From Clonostachys chloroleuca (Eukaryota; Ascomycota; Sordariomycetes; Hypocreales; Bionectriaceae), in assembly GCA_037952775.1 (NCBI GenBank), contig JBANAY010000003.1:8990001-9054000 (forward strand): a stretch of DNA of 64,000 nucleotides. The letters are read 5' to 3'. Under the pieces are notes generated by a model that searched no databases, was not told the DNA's origin, and saw only the letters and a program-made list of their open reading frames with translations. Below, in pieces: positions 1 to 12,911 of this stretch. Made by a program: the position numbers and the translations under genes. Each line of letters opens with the position of its first letter. Positions within the stretch are counted from its first letter, which is position 1.

Positions 1-1278
1 TCCAAGGTAGCAGCACACCGTTCCACTGGGTTAGTTTACCGGTGACTGGCGCCGATCACCAGCCATCTTTTTTGCCGGGGAAGGAATCTCCCGCGGTGAA
101 CCAGGCCAGAGAGCCAGACTGCTACCAGGCCATGTTTGTCGTACCAGCAGCCTTGCGCTGGGTGTCTGTATGGCGGGATATATGGGAGGATCGGTACGGA
201 AAACTAGAGCTAATAAAGAGTAATTATGATTAGAACCCCTGTTTAAAAGCGACCAGGGCATGGACTGGGGATTGATACCTTGAAGTGAATGGGTTCTTTG
301 TCGCCCGGTCTGAGCTTCCGTGGCGCCCTCATTTCGAGCTGTGTTACCCGAGGAATGAGATTGTCAATTGCTTCTGTCAGCTGGCCATCGGCAAACCAAA
401 GACCGAGGAGACGTGTCTCTTGATTACAGCCGAGAGCTGACAGCGATGTTGGGGGAAAATTGTTGAGGCGTGTGATGATTTCAGCTTCAACCTCGTACAG
501 CCTGTCGCTTGAAAGAAGGAAGGAAGGAAGTTGGACGCCTCCATGGCGCCTGCCTGCGGTGTCCAACTCCCGCAACTTTATTCATCTCCCAATCGGATGC
601 TCATTTCTGGCATAATGCATTTCTCCAACTCTCACCCAATGCCCGCCGACCTAGATTATCTTGCATATTGCTCATCCCTCTTCCCTTTCTGGCTACCAGA
701 GCGATTGGTCCAACGCTACGCTGTCTGATGTAGAAACATGCAGTGCGTTATCTTGCTTCAGGCATACCAACGTCCCCATCACCTCATATTCTCTCGTATT
801 CTCTTCCCCCGGACCGATTCTCACGTCTCCTTGCATCTCAACCGCGTCTCTCGGCCACATCGACTCTTCCCTTGCCCAATGCCTCTGGATCATGAGCATG
901 ATGTTGGGCCTCCGAATAGCTCTAGGACCAACTGTATGCTTTGATGAGAGGCTCACCAATACGATTCTTCTCGAGATGACTATTTCCTTAGCGACCGAGA
1001 CGTCCCTTTGTAGCAATTCCTAGCATGAGCTGTCATGGACGCCAGTGTGGCCTCGCATCGATCCTGTTTAGGAAGGTAGTGGTATAACACCCTTCAGCTC
1101 TGCTGCAACGCTTCTTGAAAAGGAACATTGATAAACGGAAATCCTGCTCAATCTCTCCCTACATAAGATGATCCATTGCCCTGGCGATGTAAAAAGAGAC
1201 AGTGGGAGTCTCCACCTCATCCGAGCATTAATCTTCCACACATCGGCCAAGTGAAGGAGAGAGCAATTACAGTTGAAG
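1..1278. other. Left-edge region, no confident gene
   Basis: No gene can be assigned with confidence. Two minus-strand open stretches, 243..575 and about 693..1016, have fairly protein-like composition, and a pyrimidine-rich acceptor-like stretch lies near 512..523. I could not join them in phase with good splice sites, and neither shows a family motif I know. The last 200 bases are the promoter and 5' leader of the protease starting at 1279. Confidence 0.4.
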
Positions 1279-2683
<1,405 letters not shown>

Positions 2684-3153
2684 CATAGGTTGTGCACGGG
2701 GTACTATCAGATCTTTTTTTGTTTTTCGCTTTATGCTCAGTTTCGAGGTGAAAGAAATAGAAAAATTATCAATTCGATCTCGGCATAAATGAGGGTGGCT
2801 TATCCCATGCGATTCCATACGCTATCCCATACCTTTCCAGACACCGCGGGTATATAAATACAAAAGAAAGATAAAAGAAAGACAAAAGAGCAAGCAAAAT
2901 GCAAATGAATGTCCTCCAAATATCCCAGTATTCCAATATCCCAATAACAACAAGACATATATCCCAACAATGACAGTCGTTACATTGCTAAAAAAATCAT
3001 TCATAGAGAAAGTGGTAGCCCCGCCCGCAGCAGCATACACGTTTTCTTTTCCTTCGAAAGAGAGAGATAGCTGCACACAAATCCTCCCAAAACGAGGCCG
3101 ACAAAATGAATACAGACAAAGGAGATAGGGTAATAGAGTGAGATAACCGAGAT
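2684..3153. other. Convergent 3' intergenic region
   Basis: This space separates the tail-to-tail protease and TmpB-like genes. It is A/T-rich on both sides (for example purine runs at 2861-2900), as expected for 3' untranslated regions. I see no gene in it. Confidence 0.6.
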
Positions 3154-6100
3154 TTAGCTGTCCCAGATGGCTCCATATGTGGGGATACCTCGAGTTTCAA
3201 GGCCATAGACCACCTTCTTTGTGATCTTCTCGTTGGCAATGATGATGACGGCTTCTGCGCCGAAACCCTTTGCCATGTTGTATCCCATCTTGACAAGGTC
3301 AGGCCGTCCTTGTGTTCTAGTGTCATGGATCACAGCATTGGGGACCTTCTTGCGGATGGTGTCGCAGAGGGCCTTTCCAAAGGTTTCCTCTGGTTTTGGT
3401 GTTGACCAGATCAGCTGAGTTGGGCAGCTGGGATCTTGGATGTGTCCGAGAAGCGGACCAATACCAGAGCCTGTGGCAATGAGGACAACTCTGTTGAAGC
3501 AAGTTGCAATCCGCATTACGCCACAAGTGGGAACCCCACGAACCCAGAGGTGTTTTGGGGGGTTTTGGATTACATCTTTAGTCCAGTCGCCAGCGTTGGA
3601 TACAACAACTGAGTAACCAGCTGGCCTTCCGTTCTCTTCTGTTGGGGCAGGCACTGTGGCGAATGAATGCCACTCCAGTAGAGGGCTGTGGGATAGGCGG
3701 GTAAAAGACCCATTCACGGGGACTGTGTAATCAAAGTGTAGACGGACAGCGTGGTTGGAGAAGACCTCGGCGTCAACAGGAACCTTTCGTAGCCACAGCC
3801 ATGACATGGCAATGCTCATGGTTGCGACAACCAAAAGCCACATGGGGGGCGACTTGGCGACAGCTTCACCGAGAGACATGCCCTCGGGTTTGCTATCATT
3901 GGCGGTGAGAACAGTCTGGACCCAGAAAAGTCCCAGCATAGTCCAGCCGGTAAACCGGTGGCTGCGCTCGAAGAGATTGTGGTTGGACTTCCGTATTGGT
4001 GGATAAGCCAGGCAAATCATGAATGCAAACCCGGCAGCCAGGATCCATGATATTGTTTTGTTTGCAACGGACTGCTGGCCCCAACCTTCCCTGCATGTCC
4101 TAGTGCACATACACACGATGTCACTGATGTTGCCGGCTAATAGCCACAAAGCTGAACAAAAAGCGGCGCTGCTATGGACGCCACCAAGGTGGAAGATGCG
4201 AGCACATTTGGTTCTGATCCAGAGGGGCCATGACTTGGGAACGCTACAAGTGATCGTATACAGGGCGTTGATGACAAGATCCTGACGGATGAGGACTGCG
4301 ACGACAAGATTGATGGCAGTGATGTTCCCAAGCCACTCTCGTGGCGCTCCCGTCAACAAAAGGGCAACAATAGCGGCAATATTGAAAATTCCGACGATCG
4401 AGAAAAGTTGCCGATAGACAATCAATACGCGATGCTTCAGACCGCGCTGGCGCTTTCCTTGAAGTTTATTGGGGATACCGGCCTCCAGATCAATAGTCTT
4501 CTCATCAACCATCTTCTCATCAAATGAGCTTGAGCTTGAGCTTGAGCTTCCCATGCTTGACGCAGAGCTCGTTGATGGCGTGGGTTGGAAGGGGACGTCA
4601 TAATCGGAGGAGTAAGCTCTGACTGGAACAAAAGCCTCCTTGGGCATCTCTGGCTCCGACAGGGGCTTCTCATTTGTACAGAATGCCACTGATGCTGATC
4701 CGAGAGTTCGCTTGTCAATTTTGCCATTGGGTGTTAGAGGCAGCGCGTCGACACAATGGAAGTGACTGGGAACAGCGTAGTAGGGCTGACAGCGTCCCAT
4801 ATGTTCCCGAAGTGTCTTCTCGTCGCAGGTCATGGGAGTGACGAAGGCGTGGAGTTCACCACCCACAAGAATAACAGCGGCACGGTCGACTGCTGGGCAT
4901 GAGTTCAAAGAGGTAGTGACTCCGTCAAGTTCGACACGGAATCCTTTGATCTTAACCTGGTCATCTTGCCGTCCAACAATATCAATAGTGCCATCGAGGT
5001 TCCAGCGACCGAGGTCTCCAGTGTTGTACATCATAGAGCCATCGGCAGCAAACGGATCAACCAAGTATCTCTCGGCTGTCTTTTCAGGGTTAGAAACGTA
5101 ACCCTTGGAAACGCCCAAGCCTCCAGCCCACATGAGGCCGGTAGCACCAAATGGAACGGGGCGATTGTCGTCTCCTAGGATGTAGACGTTGTTCTTTGGA
5201 GTAGGCTTGCCAATGGTAAGAGGCTGACCCGGTTGGTGACGGTGCATGGTATTCACAATGGTAGTTTCAGTTGGACCACAGCAATTGTAATAGGTGGCGG
5301 CAGATGCCCATGTATCGGCCAGCTTTTGAGAGCTAGGCTCGCCAGCTGTTGCAGCAACCTTAATGTTTGGGAACTCGCTGGGCTCATATTTTGCCAGGAT
5401 ACTGGGTGTACAAATCAGAACATCAATCTGGCTCAGTGCGCTTTGCCACTTGGAGCCGCGAAGGATTAGAGTCCCGCCATTGCAGAGGCAGCCAAGCATC
5501 TCCCAGGCAGCTGTAATTGTTGAGAAGAATTAGCTAGGCTTTTTTTTTTTTTTTTGGTGGCAGCCAAACACTGAAACTTACCCATATCGAAACTGATGTT
5601 GAGAACTTGACCCACACGGGTTCCTGGGACAATGCCAAGGTCGCCAGGGGACTGGCAGACCAGATTGGTCACATTGCGGTGCGTAACGTCAACCCCCTTA
5701 GGAGTTCCTGTGGTGCCTAATAGTGAACATTAGCAATGGTCTGAAAGAAGAAGGCAGTTAACAATCCTACCAGATGTATAGATGACATAGCAGCCAAGAT
5801 CTGACTCCGCCAAATCCTTCAAAGGATGAGCTTGGTCTGGGGTGGGAGAATATGATCTCGCATCAATAGGCAGTACGTTTGCCACATCGAAACCATGTAG
5901 ACGGTTCTCTAGTGACTTGAGTGTCAAGACGGTGCATGACCTCCCTCCCGCCTGCTCAATGACATAACGGAGAGTGGTGTCGGGAACAACACCTCCGTCG
6001 AGAGGGACATATTGAGCGCCGCACAGGAGGATGGCCAGGATGCCAGTGATCATTTCGACCCCTCGCTTTACAATGAGAGGAACTCTGCTCCCTGGAGTTA

Positions 6101-6347
6101 CGCCGAGTTCCCTCAGCCTGTGTGCAAGCTCATTGGCACGCTGAAGAAGCTCAGAGTATGTGACTTCTGTGATGTGTGCAGACGAGAGGCTGCGAGCGGC
6201 AATTTGTGTAGGCTGCTTTGAAGCAAAGTGGACGAAAGCCTCTGTGACTGTAGAGAAGCGGGCGGCATTCTTTGGCCCAAACATGTAGCTGGCATTGGCC
6301 AACGAGTGTTCAGAGCCATCGCTCTTCACGCTGGCGTGAGTCCCCAT
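3154..6347 (-). CDS. TmpB-like protein: NRPS-type adenylation domain fused to a TmpA-like membrane oxidoreductase
   Basis: Three exons on the minus strand (6347..5771, 5716..5582, 5510..3154) join in phase to 1,022 residues. Residues about 30-510 form an NRPS-type adenylation domain: A3 YTSG-TTGTPKG (split by intron 1), A5 NCCGPTETT (about 312), A7 YNTGDLGRW, A8 GRQDDQVKIKGFRVEL and A10 TPNGKID with the catalytic Lys (about 501). No carrier-domain motif (LGGxS) follows. A Ser-rich linker leads to about six membrane segments with paired His (HLGGVH, SHRFTGW) and a C-terminal nucleotide-binding half (IATGSGIGPLLGH), as in TmpA-type ferric-reductase-like oxidoreductases. This matches the architecture reported for Aspergillus nidulans TmpB, which acts with TmpA and AfeA in self-signalling for conidiation. 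That role is known for the relative and only inferred here. The substrate is unknown. Intron 2 contains a 16-nt T run (5540..5555). Confidence 0.88.
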
Positions 6348-7953
6348 GATTGGAAGGAGCACGAAGAAGCCACAGGTAAAGAAGTTGTCAAAGTGTATGC
6401 AAGGGCAATGTTATGTGAATCTCAAAGAGGATGTGAAAGGATATAAGCCAAGGATGTTGCGCCTGTGGTTTGGGTGAGAAGTACAACCATGCTAGACGGC
6501 TCTAGTCGACCTCGAGGGGGACGATGCCTTTAATAGTTGTGGAAGACAGCTGGATACTCCAAGTCGTCTACACAAGTCAAGACTTGCACGTATTGTGACC
6601 ATGTTGGGCACAAGGGCCAAGCTGGCAGCCATGTCGCTTGTTCCGGTTGCCAAATGGGGAATGGAGTGAGCGGGAACAGCCATAGCTCGAGCCGAATATC
6701 GATCTCCCAAAGGGGGTGTGCCCGTGGCTGCATCATGAGGGGCCGGGGCAAGAGAGAAGATAATGTCGCAAACACAGGTTTTCCTGAGCTGTGGATGGGG
6801 TGGACATCCTCCGTTCCCACCAGCATCGAATGAAGTTGTTGAACAAGGCTGAGTTGGACCGATGTGGTTGAATCGCAAGTCCCTGCAAAGGTTGCATCTT
6901 AAAACTTTGGCACCAGCCCGTTTGGGAAAGGCAGGTCAAGGGTATAATCGACGATTGTTTGTCCGAGGTTGCGTATGATGGCATCAAGGTGATGAGACCA
7001 GTACGAGATGGAAGAATTTCGATACTGTAGCCCCAGGAGTGGAGCATGAGTTGAGGGAGGGAGTACTTTGCATTCAGGTAAACCTGTCCTTTTGCTGTCT
7101 AGACCACGCCTGTTGGCAGCATGAAGCGGAAATAGTTGCAGCAACAGGAGGGCAAGGTCGTTATAGCGCGACGGGGGCATAGTTCTTGAAAATGTCTCAG
7201 CTCTAGTTCATGCATCGTGTTTGCCTCAAAGGACTGGTCCATCAGCGGCCTCTTGGTCATTGGCGAGGCTTTGGAAGCTTGTGAGCAAGGGGACATCAGA
7301 TCCCGGTTGGAACGCTTCAACACCACGCCGGAGGCCCATAATAAAGACGGGTGTCACGAAGATAGCGGGAGCCGTGGCTTCACCCTAGTCGCTTGGTCCA
7401 ATGGCCTGAAAAGCCCCCCTCACCGGCTTCGTCTGGAGTGGTCATCGGACATGCAGATCAAAGACGGTGGTGTCTGCGCACATTATCATTGCGTCGCACT
7501 TTGGGGATCAAACACCCTTGCCAGCACCAGCGTTACGCGGGGCCCGAAATCTTTTGAGCCAGGAGCCGAGGGGCACTTATGGTCTGGGCCGGGGATGCCT
7601 CCTGTTTCGATATGTCCGTGTTGCGTTGCGTTTGAGCTTTAGGCCAGCCGCGACGTGGAGAAAGCAATGACGGAAGGGCTGGCTGGCAGGCAATTGAGGG
7701 CGCATCTTGAGTGATCTGTAGAGTATGATCCAGGCCGCGAGCACGGGTAGGTGACAGCGATCGCGCACCTGTCTCTCTGGCAGGGTTCCATCTGAGATGC
7801 TACATCTCCGTATTGGCTTTGCCGCGAGGGACGATCGGCCCAACTTCCTGGAAACAAGAAAGCTCAAACGGCACGCACGAGGAGAAGGACCAGGTGGGCC
7901 ACCGGAGCCCGGGCACTTGCTCCACACACTTAGCACCATGTTGAAGATGGGGT

Positions 7954-7995
7954 AGGTACCTAGCCCTGAGGGAGAGGTACCTGAGGGAGGTACCT
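7954..7995. repeat. Short tandem cluster of AGGTACCT-containing units
   Basis: Three copies of the palindrome AGGTACCT lie at 7954, 7975 and 7988. The last two are embedded in 13-base direct repeats of the form GGTACCTGAGGGA with small differences. The same palindrome recurs singly elsewhere in the window. Confidence 0.7.
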
Positions 7996-8619
7996 GAGGG
8001 CAGGGTACTCGAGCTAGAGCTAGCAGCTGTCACAGCTCGCCTGGGATTAGTCCTTCTGGCACATCGACGCAGCTGGCACTTTGGGGCTTGGGGCACTAGA
8101 GGCGCTGGCGGCTGTGGACGGCAGCCACTTTACGGCACGTGGCGGCGCTAAAATCGGTCGCAGAGGCATCCATTGAAGGTTAGGTGATATGCGGTGCTGC
8201 TGCTGTCAGTGCTCAGCTGCAGCATGCAGGTGGTGTTAGTAGCTTCTGTCTGTGCGATGCGTCAGGTCGCTTTGGCTAGCTTCGCTTCTGCACAGCTTGA
8301 CACCAGGCCTGGTCCATGTCGATGTCGATGGAACAGCTCGAGAAGTTCCCAGAACAGCAAGTGACTTCATACCTCATGCAATTGGGCTTCGGTCGCGACC
8401 CTCCGATCTGTAACCTCCCTATCCTGGGCATCGCGGTCGCTGCGTGTCGCAATACGCCCAGCACCTGTAAGCCATGACTAATTGTCCAGAGCTGAGCACG
8501 ATCGATTGTTGGTCCGGCCAACCTTTCTGGGTCGGTTCCGTTGCGTCGAGTGGGGGAGCACCGAGCCAGATGCATGTTTCAACCGCCCACCAGGATCTGC
8601 TCCACGCGCCAGCCCCCCA

Positions 8620-8642
8620 TTTTTTTTTTTTTTTTTTTTTTT
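8620..8642. repeat. Poly-T tract (23 nt)
   Basis: An uninterrupted run of 23 T residues in intergenic DNA. It could be a nucleosome-depleting element or the trace of a retroposed poly-A tail on the minus strand. Nothing adjacent looks like a retroelement, so I prefer the first reading. Confidence 0.85.
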
Positions 8643-9102
8643 GCCGCAACAGGCACCTTTGACAGAATGCGCCAGCAAAGCCGGTTTACGGTGGCAATGG
8701 GGTCTTTTCTGGATATACCGTAGATTAGGTGCATATCGTTGGCAGTCGGCCCAGCTGCGGCCCGTTTCCCTGGACTAGCCAGCGCTCGTGACTGAAGCCG
8801 GGTGCAGATCTGATGCATGACTGCGCGCTCCCTCGCCATTGTCTTTCGTCAGTTCAGCTGGCCTGGGCTCTTGCGTGTCTCAAACTAGTGCGCACTCACC
8901 CATTCTTAGCGTTGCTGGACATAGTATTTGAGCTGCTTGGAGCCCAGACTTGACTTCTTTCAGTCGTTCAAGGTCCAGGACTGAACCTCAACAATAGATC
9001 CAAGTGCATCTGACGACCTGAGCTAAGGCAGACAGGATCAACCGGACTCTAAGCCCCCCCGCGTACCCCCAACATCTAGCGCTGCGGTGCAAGAAGCCCA
9101 CA

Positions 9103-10282
9103 ATGACTGAGACGCTGGTAAACGCATCAACTCCTGTCGATGGCGTTAGGGTGTTGGCCTTGAACAGGCCATCCAAGCGGAATGCACTCTCTCAAGAGCT
9201 CATTGGCTTGCTCCTCGAGCATTTGACCGCGGCATCTTCGGACAAGAGCGTGCGAGCCATTGTGATTACTGGAAGCAGCACCTTCTTTTGTGGTGAGTAC
9301 CAAATGCATCCCTCTATATGGGTCTCGTTCTATCCACTTGTAGAGCAGGGCATCTCTGACAGGTTTCTGATTCGGTGATAAAAGCTGGGGCCGATATCAA
9401 AGAGATCTCCAACCTCGATGGTGAGGAAGCTCGGCGGGTCCGGTACCTCGAGGACCTTTGTTTAGGTCTTCGTAGCGTTCGGAAACCATTGCTAGCGGCA
9501 GTCGAGGGCATGGCGGTGAGACACTTTTCTTTTTTTGTTGGCTGTAACCACGGCTTTGCCCCGAGGCATGTGAACGGCCGTGATAGAGAACCTAACTAAT
9601 TCGATTCGTCAACTTGGCAGCTTGGGGGCGGGTTCGAGGTCGCTCTGATGGTCAGTAGCCTATCCCAGCCTAACCCAAATACAAGGTGATGTGACTGACG
9701 ATCTGGTATGATGTTCCATACAGTGTGATATGATTTTCGCCTCATCAGCCAGCCAGTTTGGTCTACCGGAAGTCAGCATTGGGCTGCTGCCGGGAGCTGG
9801 AGGCACCCAGAGGCTGACAAGCGCAGTTGGCAAGTTCAAGGTGAGCACGAGGGCACTGCCTTGTTACGCATAAGGCTTGGGGTGGCTTTAGAGGAATCTG
9901 TTGGCTGCTAACACCAACACAATGAAGGCAATGCAGATGATCTTGCTTGGGACTCCCATCACAGCCTCGGACGCCAAGTCAGCCGGCCTGGTAGCTCAAG
10001 TTGTTGAGCCCGGCACAGTACTGGAGACTGCGGTCCAGACTGCCTCCAAGCTAGCCGGCATGAGCACAAGTGCCATATCTTTGGCCAAAGAAGCCATCTG
10101 CAGAGGTGTGTGGTGCCCATTATGGCAGGAGAGGAAAGCATACAGCTAACAGCGAACCAGCCGATGATCTTGGCCGTGATGACGAGTTTGAAAGAAGCCT
10201 CTACTATTACGCCATTGGAAGCAAAGATAAGCGTGAAGGCGTTGGCGCCTTCTTAGAAAAGCGCAGTCCTAGGTGGGATTGA
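9103..10282 (+). CDS. Enoyl-CoA hydratase/isomerase (crotonase family)
   Basis: Six exons (9103..9292, 9385..9515, 9621..9650, 9724..9840, 9928..10105, 10161..10282) join in phase to 255 residues, a normal length for a crotonase lacking a targeting peptide. Seen motifs are [12 protein letters not shown] (oxyanion loop), [14 protein letters not shown] and [19 protein letters not shown]. The last two carry the two catalytic Glu residues (GGGFE and LPE) that correspond to Glu144 and Glu164 of rat mitochondrial enoyl-CoA hydratase, so hydratase activity is expected. The C-terminus ([17 protein letters not shown]) follows the family pattern. Exon 3 is only 30 nt. I see no clear mitochondrial presequence and no SKL-type peroxisomal signal, so the location is open. 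Fatty-acid or branched-chain amino-acid breakdown are the usual roles; the sequence alone does not decide. Confidence 0.93.
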
Positions 10283-11484
10283 CGATGGCGAAGCCATGGC
10301 GTTTGCTGGCCTCGCAGATGGGTGGTGAAGAAGAAAGAGAGAAGAGGGGAACACATCTTCGAAACTTTGGCAGGTAGATAGATACTGTGGGTAGCCCGCC
10401 GGGTATGTTTCGTCAGTTGCCTCACAATCGAGTGTGACCCGACCCCCAACAGGGCCACAACCCTCACGCTTCGTGCTGGCCCGTCCCGCTGTGCATTGCA
10501 TAAACTTGAAGTAAATGTCGCAGGTAGCAGTGTCCGTAAAGGAGGTGTACGTGTCTCACCTTCCCCCGGAACAGAATAGCCGTATGAGGAGAAGTCTGGT
10601 ACTTATGAGCGAGTTGTTCTGATCATCAGTAGTGCCCTTCCCTCGCCCGGCTGTACACGCACGTATACATCACCACACCTTCACGTCGGAAGGAGGTGGT
10701 TACTTTCCTGTCAGCCGTTCTATTTACGGCCCTACCCCAGTACTGATGCGCCAACCTCCAATGTCACGCCAACAACTCGCTACTCGCCTTTTCCCTGCAC
10801 CGACGAGCAGAATATAACCACAACTCGGCAGAACTAGCGGCCGACACGCGAGAAGCTTGCACGTAGGGGCCAGTAGCATTCTGTTTTCTTCTTTTTTCTT
10901 CTTCTCTGCCTTTTATTGCCATATCGCCCCTTCATAATCCGGCGGCTAATATTGGATGCCTTCCTGACAAGGGGGTGGCCGACTGAATATATGTATGACG
11001 CTTATCAAGATGGACGCTGTGGGTGCAATAGGAAGCGTCGCATAGAGATCGCCAAGGTAACCTTCCAGGCTAGATTGGGTGGGCCTGTGTGACCGGAGGA
11101 GCGTTCAAGGGTTGACTCAGTCCCCAATGCTACGCATCTGGCCTCTTCGGAAAGGTATGTGTCTACCTCCATCAGGTACACGGCGTTCCAGGACCGGAAA
11201 TACTCTACACCTGGATTAGTGGGTTAGTCACCTCGGTGCTTGATGACAATACATTGACGGCAGTACGGGTAGGGTGCTGCAGAAGCACAAAGAACAATAA
11301 GTAGGTAGATAGTGCACTGTAATCCATGGGATGGACCCCTGCTCGGTTATCTATTGCCTCCCATATTTTGGAGTACTATTTTGAGCTTGGTCGATACAAT
11401 TTAGTGCGGGGGCATAGCCGCTAGGGAGGGTGACAAGTGAGGCTACAGAGTCGTCTTTCCTCTTATGCCAAGACCTCCCACCTT
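10283..11484. other. Convergent intergenic region
   Basis: About 1.2 kb between the tail-to-tail hydratase and thioesterase genes. I see no gene; short open frames on both strands have no recognisable motif. Confidence 0.55.
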
Positions 11485-12439
11485 TTACAGCTCATCTTTT
11501 CCCTTGGGAGGAAGGCGGGACACCAAGAACTCCTCAACCTCGTTCAGCTCTTCCAAGCAGGCATTATGCTCCATACCTCTTTGTGACGAGTGTTAGCTTG
11601 TTTCGAAGCCGAAAGTGCCATCCTCTCCCAGAAGAGGCAGCTAGCTGTGGCACTCACCTGTATGTCTTGAAGTTGACATCATATCCCAGACTCGTAAGCT
11701 TCTTTTCGCTCTCTTGCGCAAGTGGGTAGACTACCACCTGATCGCTGTCACCATGGGCCATGAGAATGGGCGTTGCCTTGTTGATATCTCCTTTAGGCAC
11801 GAGCTCCGCAAATGTTTGGTGTAGAAGCAGCCACGACGACAGGGCGACGATGCCACCAAGCTTGACCTTGGCAGTCAAGCCTGAGAAGATGCCCATGGCT
11901 CCGCCTTGGGAAAATCCACCGAGAACAATTCGCTCCGAAGGGATTCCGGCAGAGATCTCGCTGTCGATCAGCCCGTGGATGTACTCCTGTGTTACAGTGA
12001 TTCCGGGGGCATCCTCTTGGCCGGCTCTCCCCTGTAGAGATTTGGCAGCAATCCCGAGGGTTTTCTAAGCGAATAGTCAGAATCTTGCAGCAGAGAAGGG
12101 AACATCAACTCTCGGCACGAAGAGCATACCACATCGAACCAGCCAGGCATTGGGTAACCGCCATTCTACCATAAGATGACGCGATTAGTTGACTGGGATC
12201 CGAGCAATGAGGTTTAGGCATTGGTAGGTAATAGATTTCTTTACCACAGTGATGGGGATAGTTGGCGCGTTTGGCAAGATGAACTTGATCTCATCCAAAC
12301 GTCGCTTCCTGCGGATTTGTTCAATTGTATCAGCCCAACCATGGCCCGTGTCGCCGAGCCCATGGCAGAATATCACCGTGGCTGTATGGCGGCCAATGGC
12401 GGGCAGTACCACGGGAGCGGTACGGCGGAGAGAAGACAT
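11485..12439 (-). CDS. Acyl-protein thioesterase / lysophospholipase (APT1 type)
   Basis: Four exons on the minus strand (12439..12245, 12165..12130, 12064..11658, 11578..11485) give 243 residues, the usual APT1 length. This alpha/beta hydrolase removes palmitate from S-acylated proteins and can act on lysophospholipids. The sequence shows the HG segment (FCHGLGDTGHGW), PMPGWFDV, the nucleophile elbow GGFSQGGAM with the catalytic Ser, the Asp region (ILMAHGDSDQVV) and the catalytic His in RGMEHNAC. Exon 2 is only 36 nt. The last four residues before the stop are KDEL. I see no signal peptide, so this ending may have no retention function in a cytosolic enzyme. Assignment of family is firm; substrates are inferred from the family. 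Confidence 0.92.
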
Positions 12440-12911
12440 CCTGGCGGGCTGGAATAGACTTCGTAAAAGTCAATTTCGGGATCTATCTTTGAGGTGGGAT
12501 AAATTCAATTGAACATCGAATTGACAAGCTCTCTGTATATGCGACACGGGTACGGTAAATATTCGGGATTTTTCTAGAGTGAAGGAGATGCTCAATTTAT
12601 CCTGGAAGGTGCTACCCCACATCTGATTCCCCGATAAGATAAGCGAGCCAGATGCCCAGAAATTGCAGAAAATCGGAGGATTCCCAACAACTACCTACCG
12701 TAGATAAAATAAAATGTTATAGAATTCGCCCTACAGACATTCACATATCGCCTTAAGATGATTATTCAGAGAAGACCACTTTCATGGATTCCCAGCATGC
12801 AATTCATTTTGTATTTCGACGGGTAAGGCAAGTCTTTAGGACCCATCGGTATTCAACAACCAGCATATCAACATTCAATATTGAATAGCCAAAGCAATGT
12901 CAAAACAATTC
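12440..12911. other. Intergenic region between thioesterase promoter and amylase 3' end
   Basis: The stretch is A/T-rich and carries the upstream region of the thioesterase gene and the 3' end of the amylase, both on the minus strand. I see no gene in it. Confidence 0.6.

Larger units (their letters stand above)
6348..9102. other. 2.75-kb intergenic region with poly-T tract
   Basis: I find no supportable gene. Open frames here are short, overlap on both strands and lack family motifs. It includes the divergent promoter of the TmpB-like gene and, at the right end, that of the enoyl-CoA hydratase. It also holds a 23-nt T run at 8620..8642 and a cluster of AGGTACCT motifs at 7954..7995. Confidence 0.5.

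Noticed and set aside
6492..7326. Minus-strand frames that vaguely resemble parts of a Zn2Cys6 middle-homology region
   Set aside because: Several frames, no Cys6 cluster, no consistent splicing; resemblance is too weak to call even a remnant.
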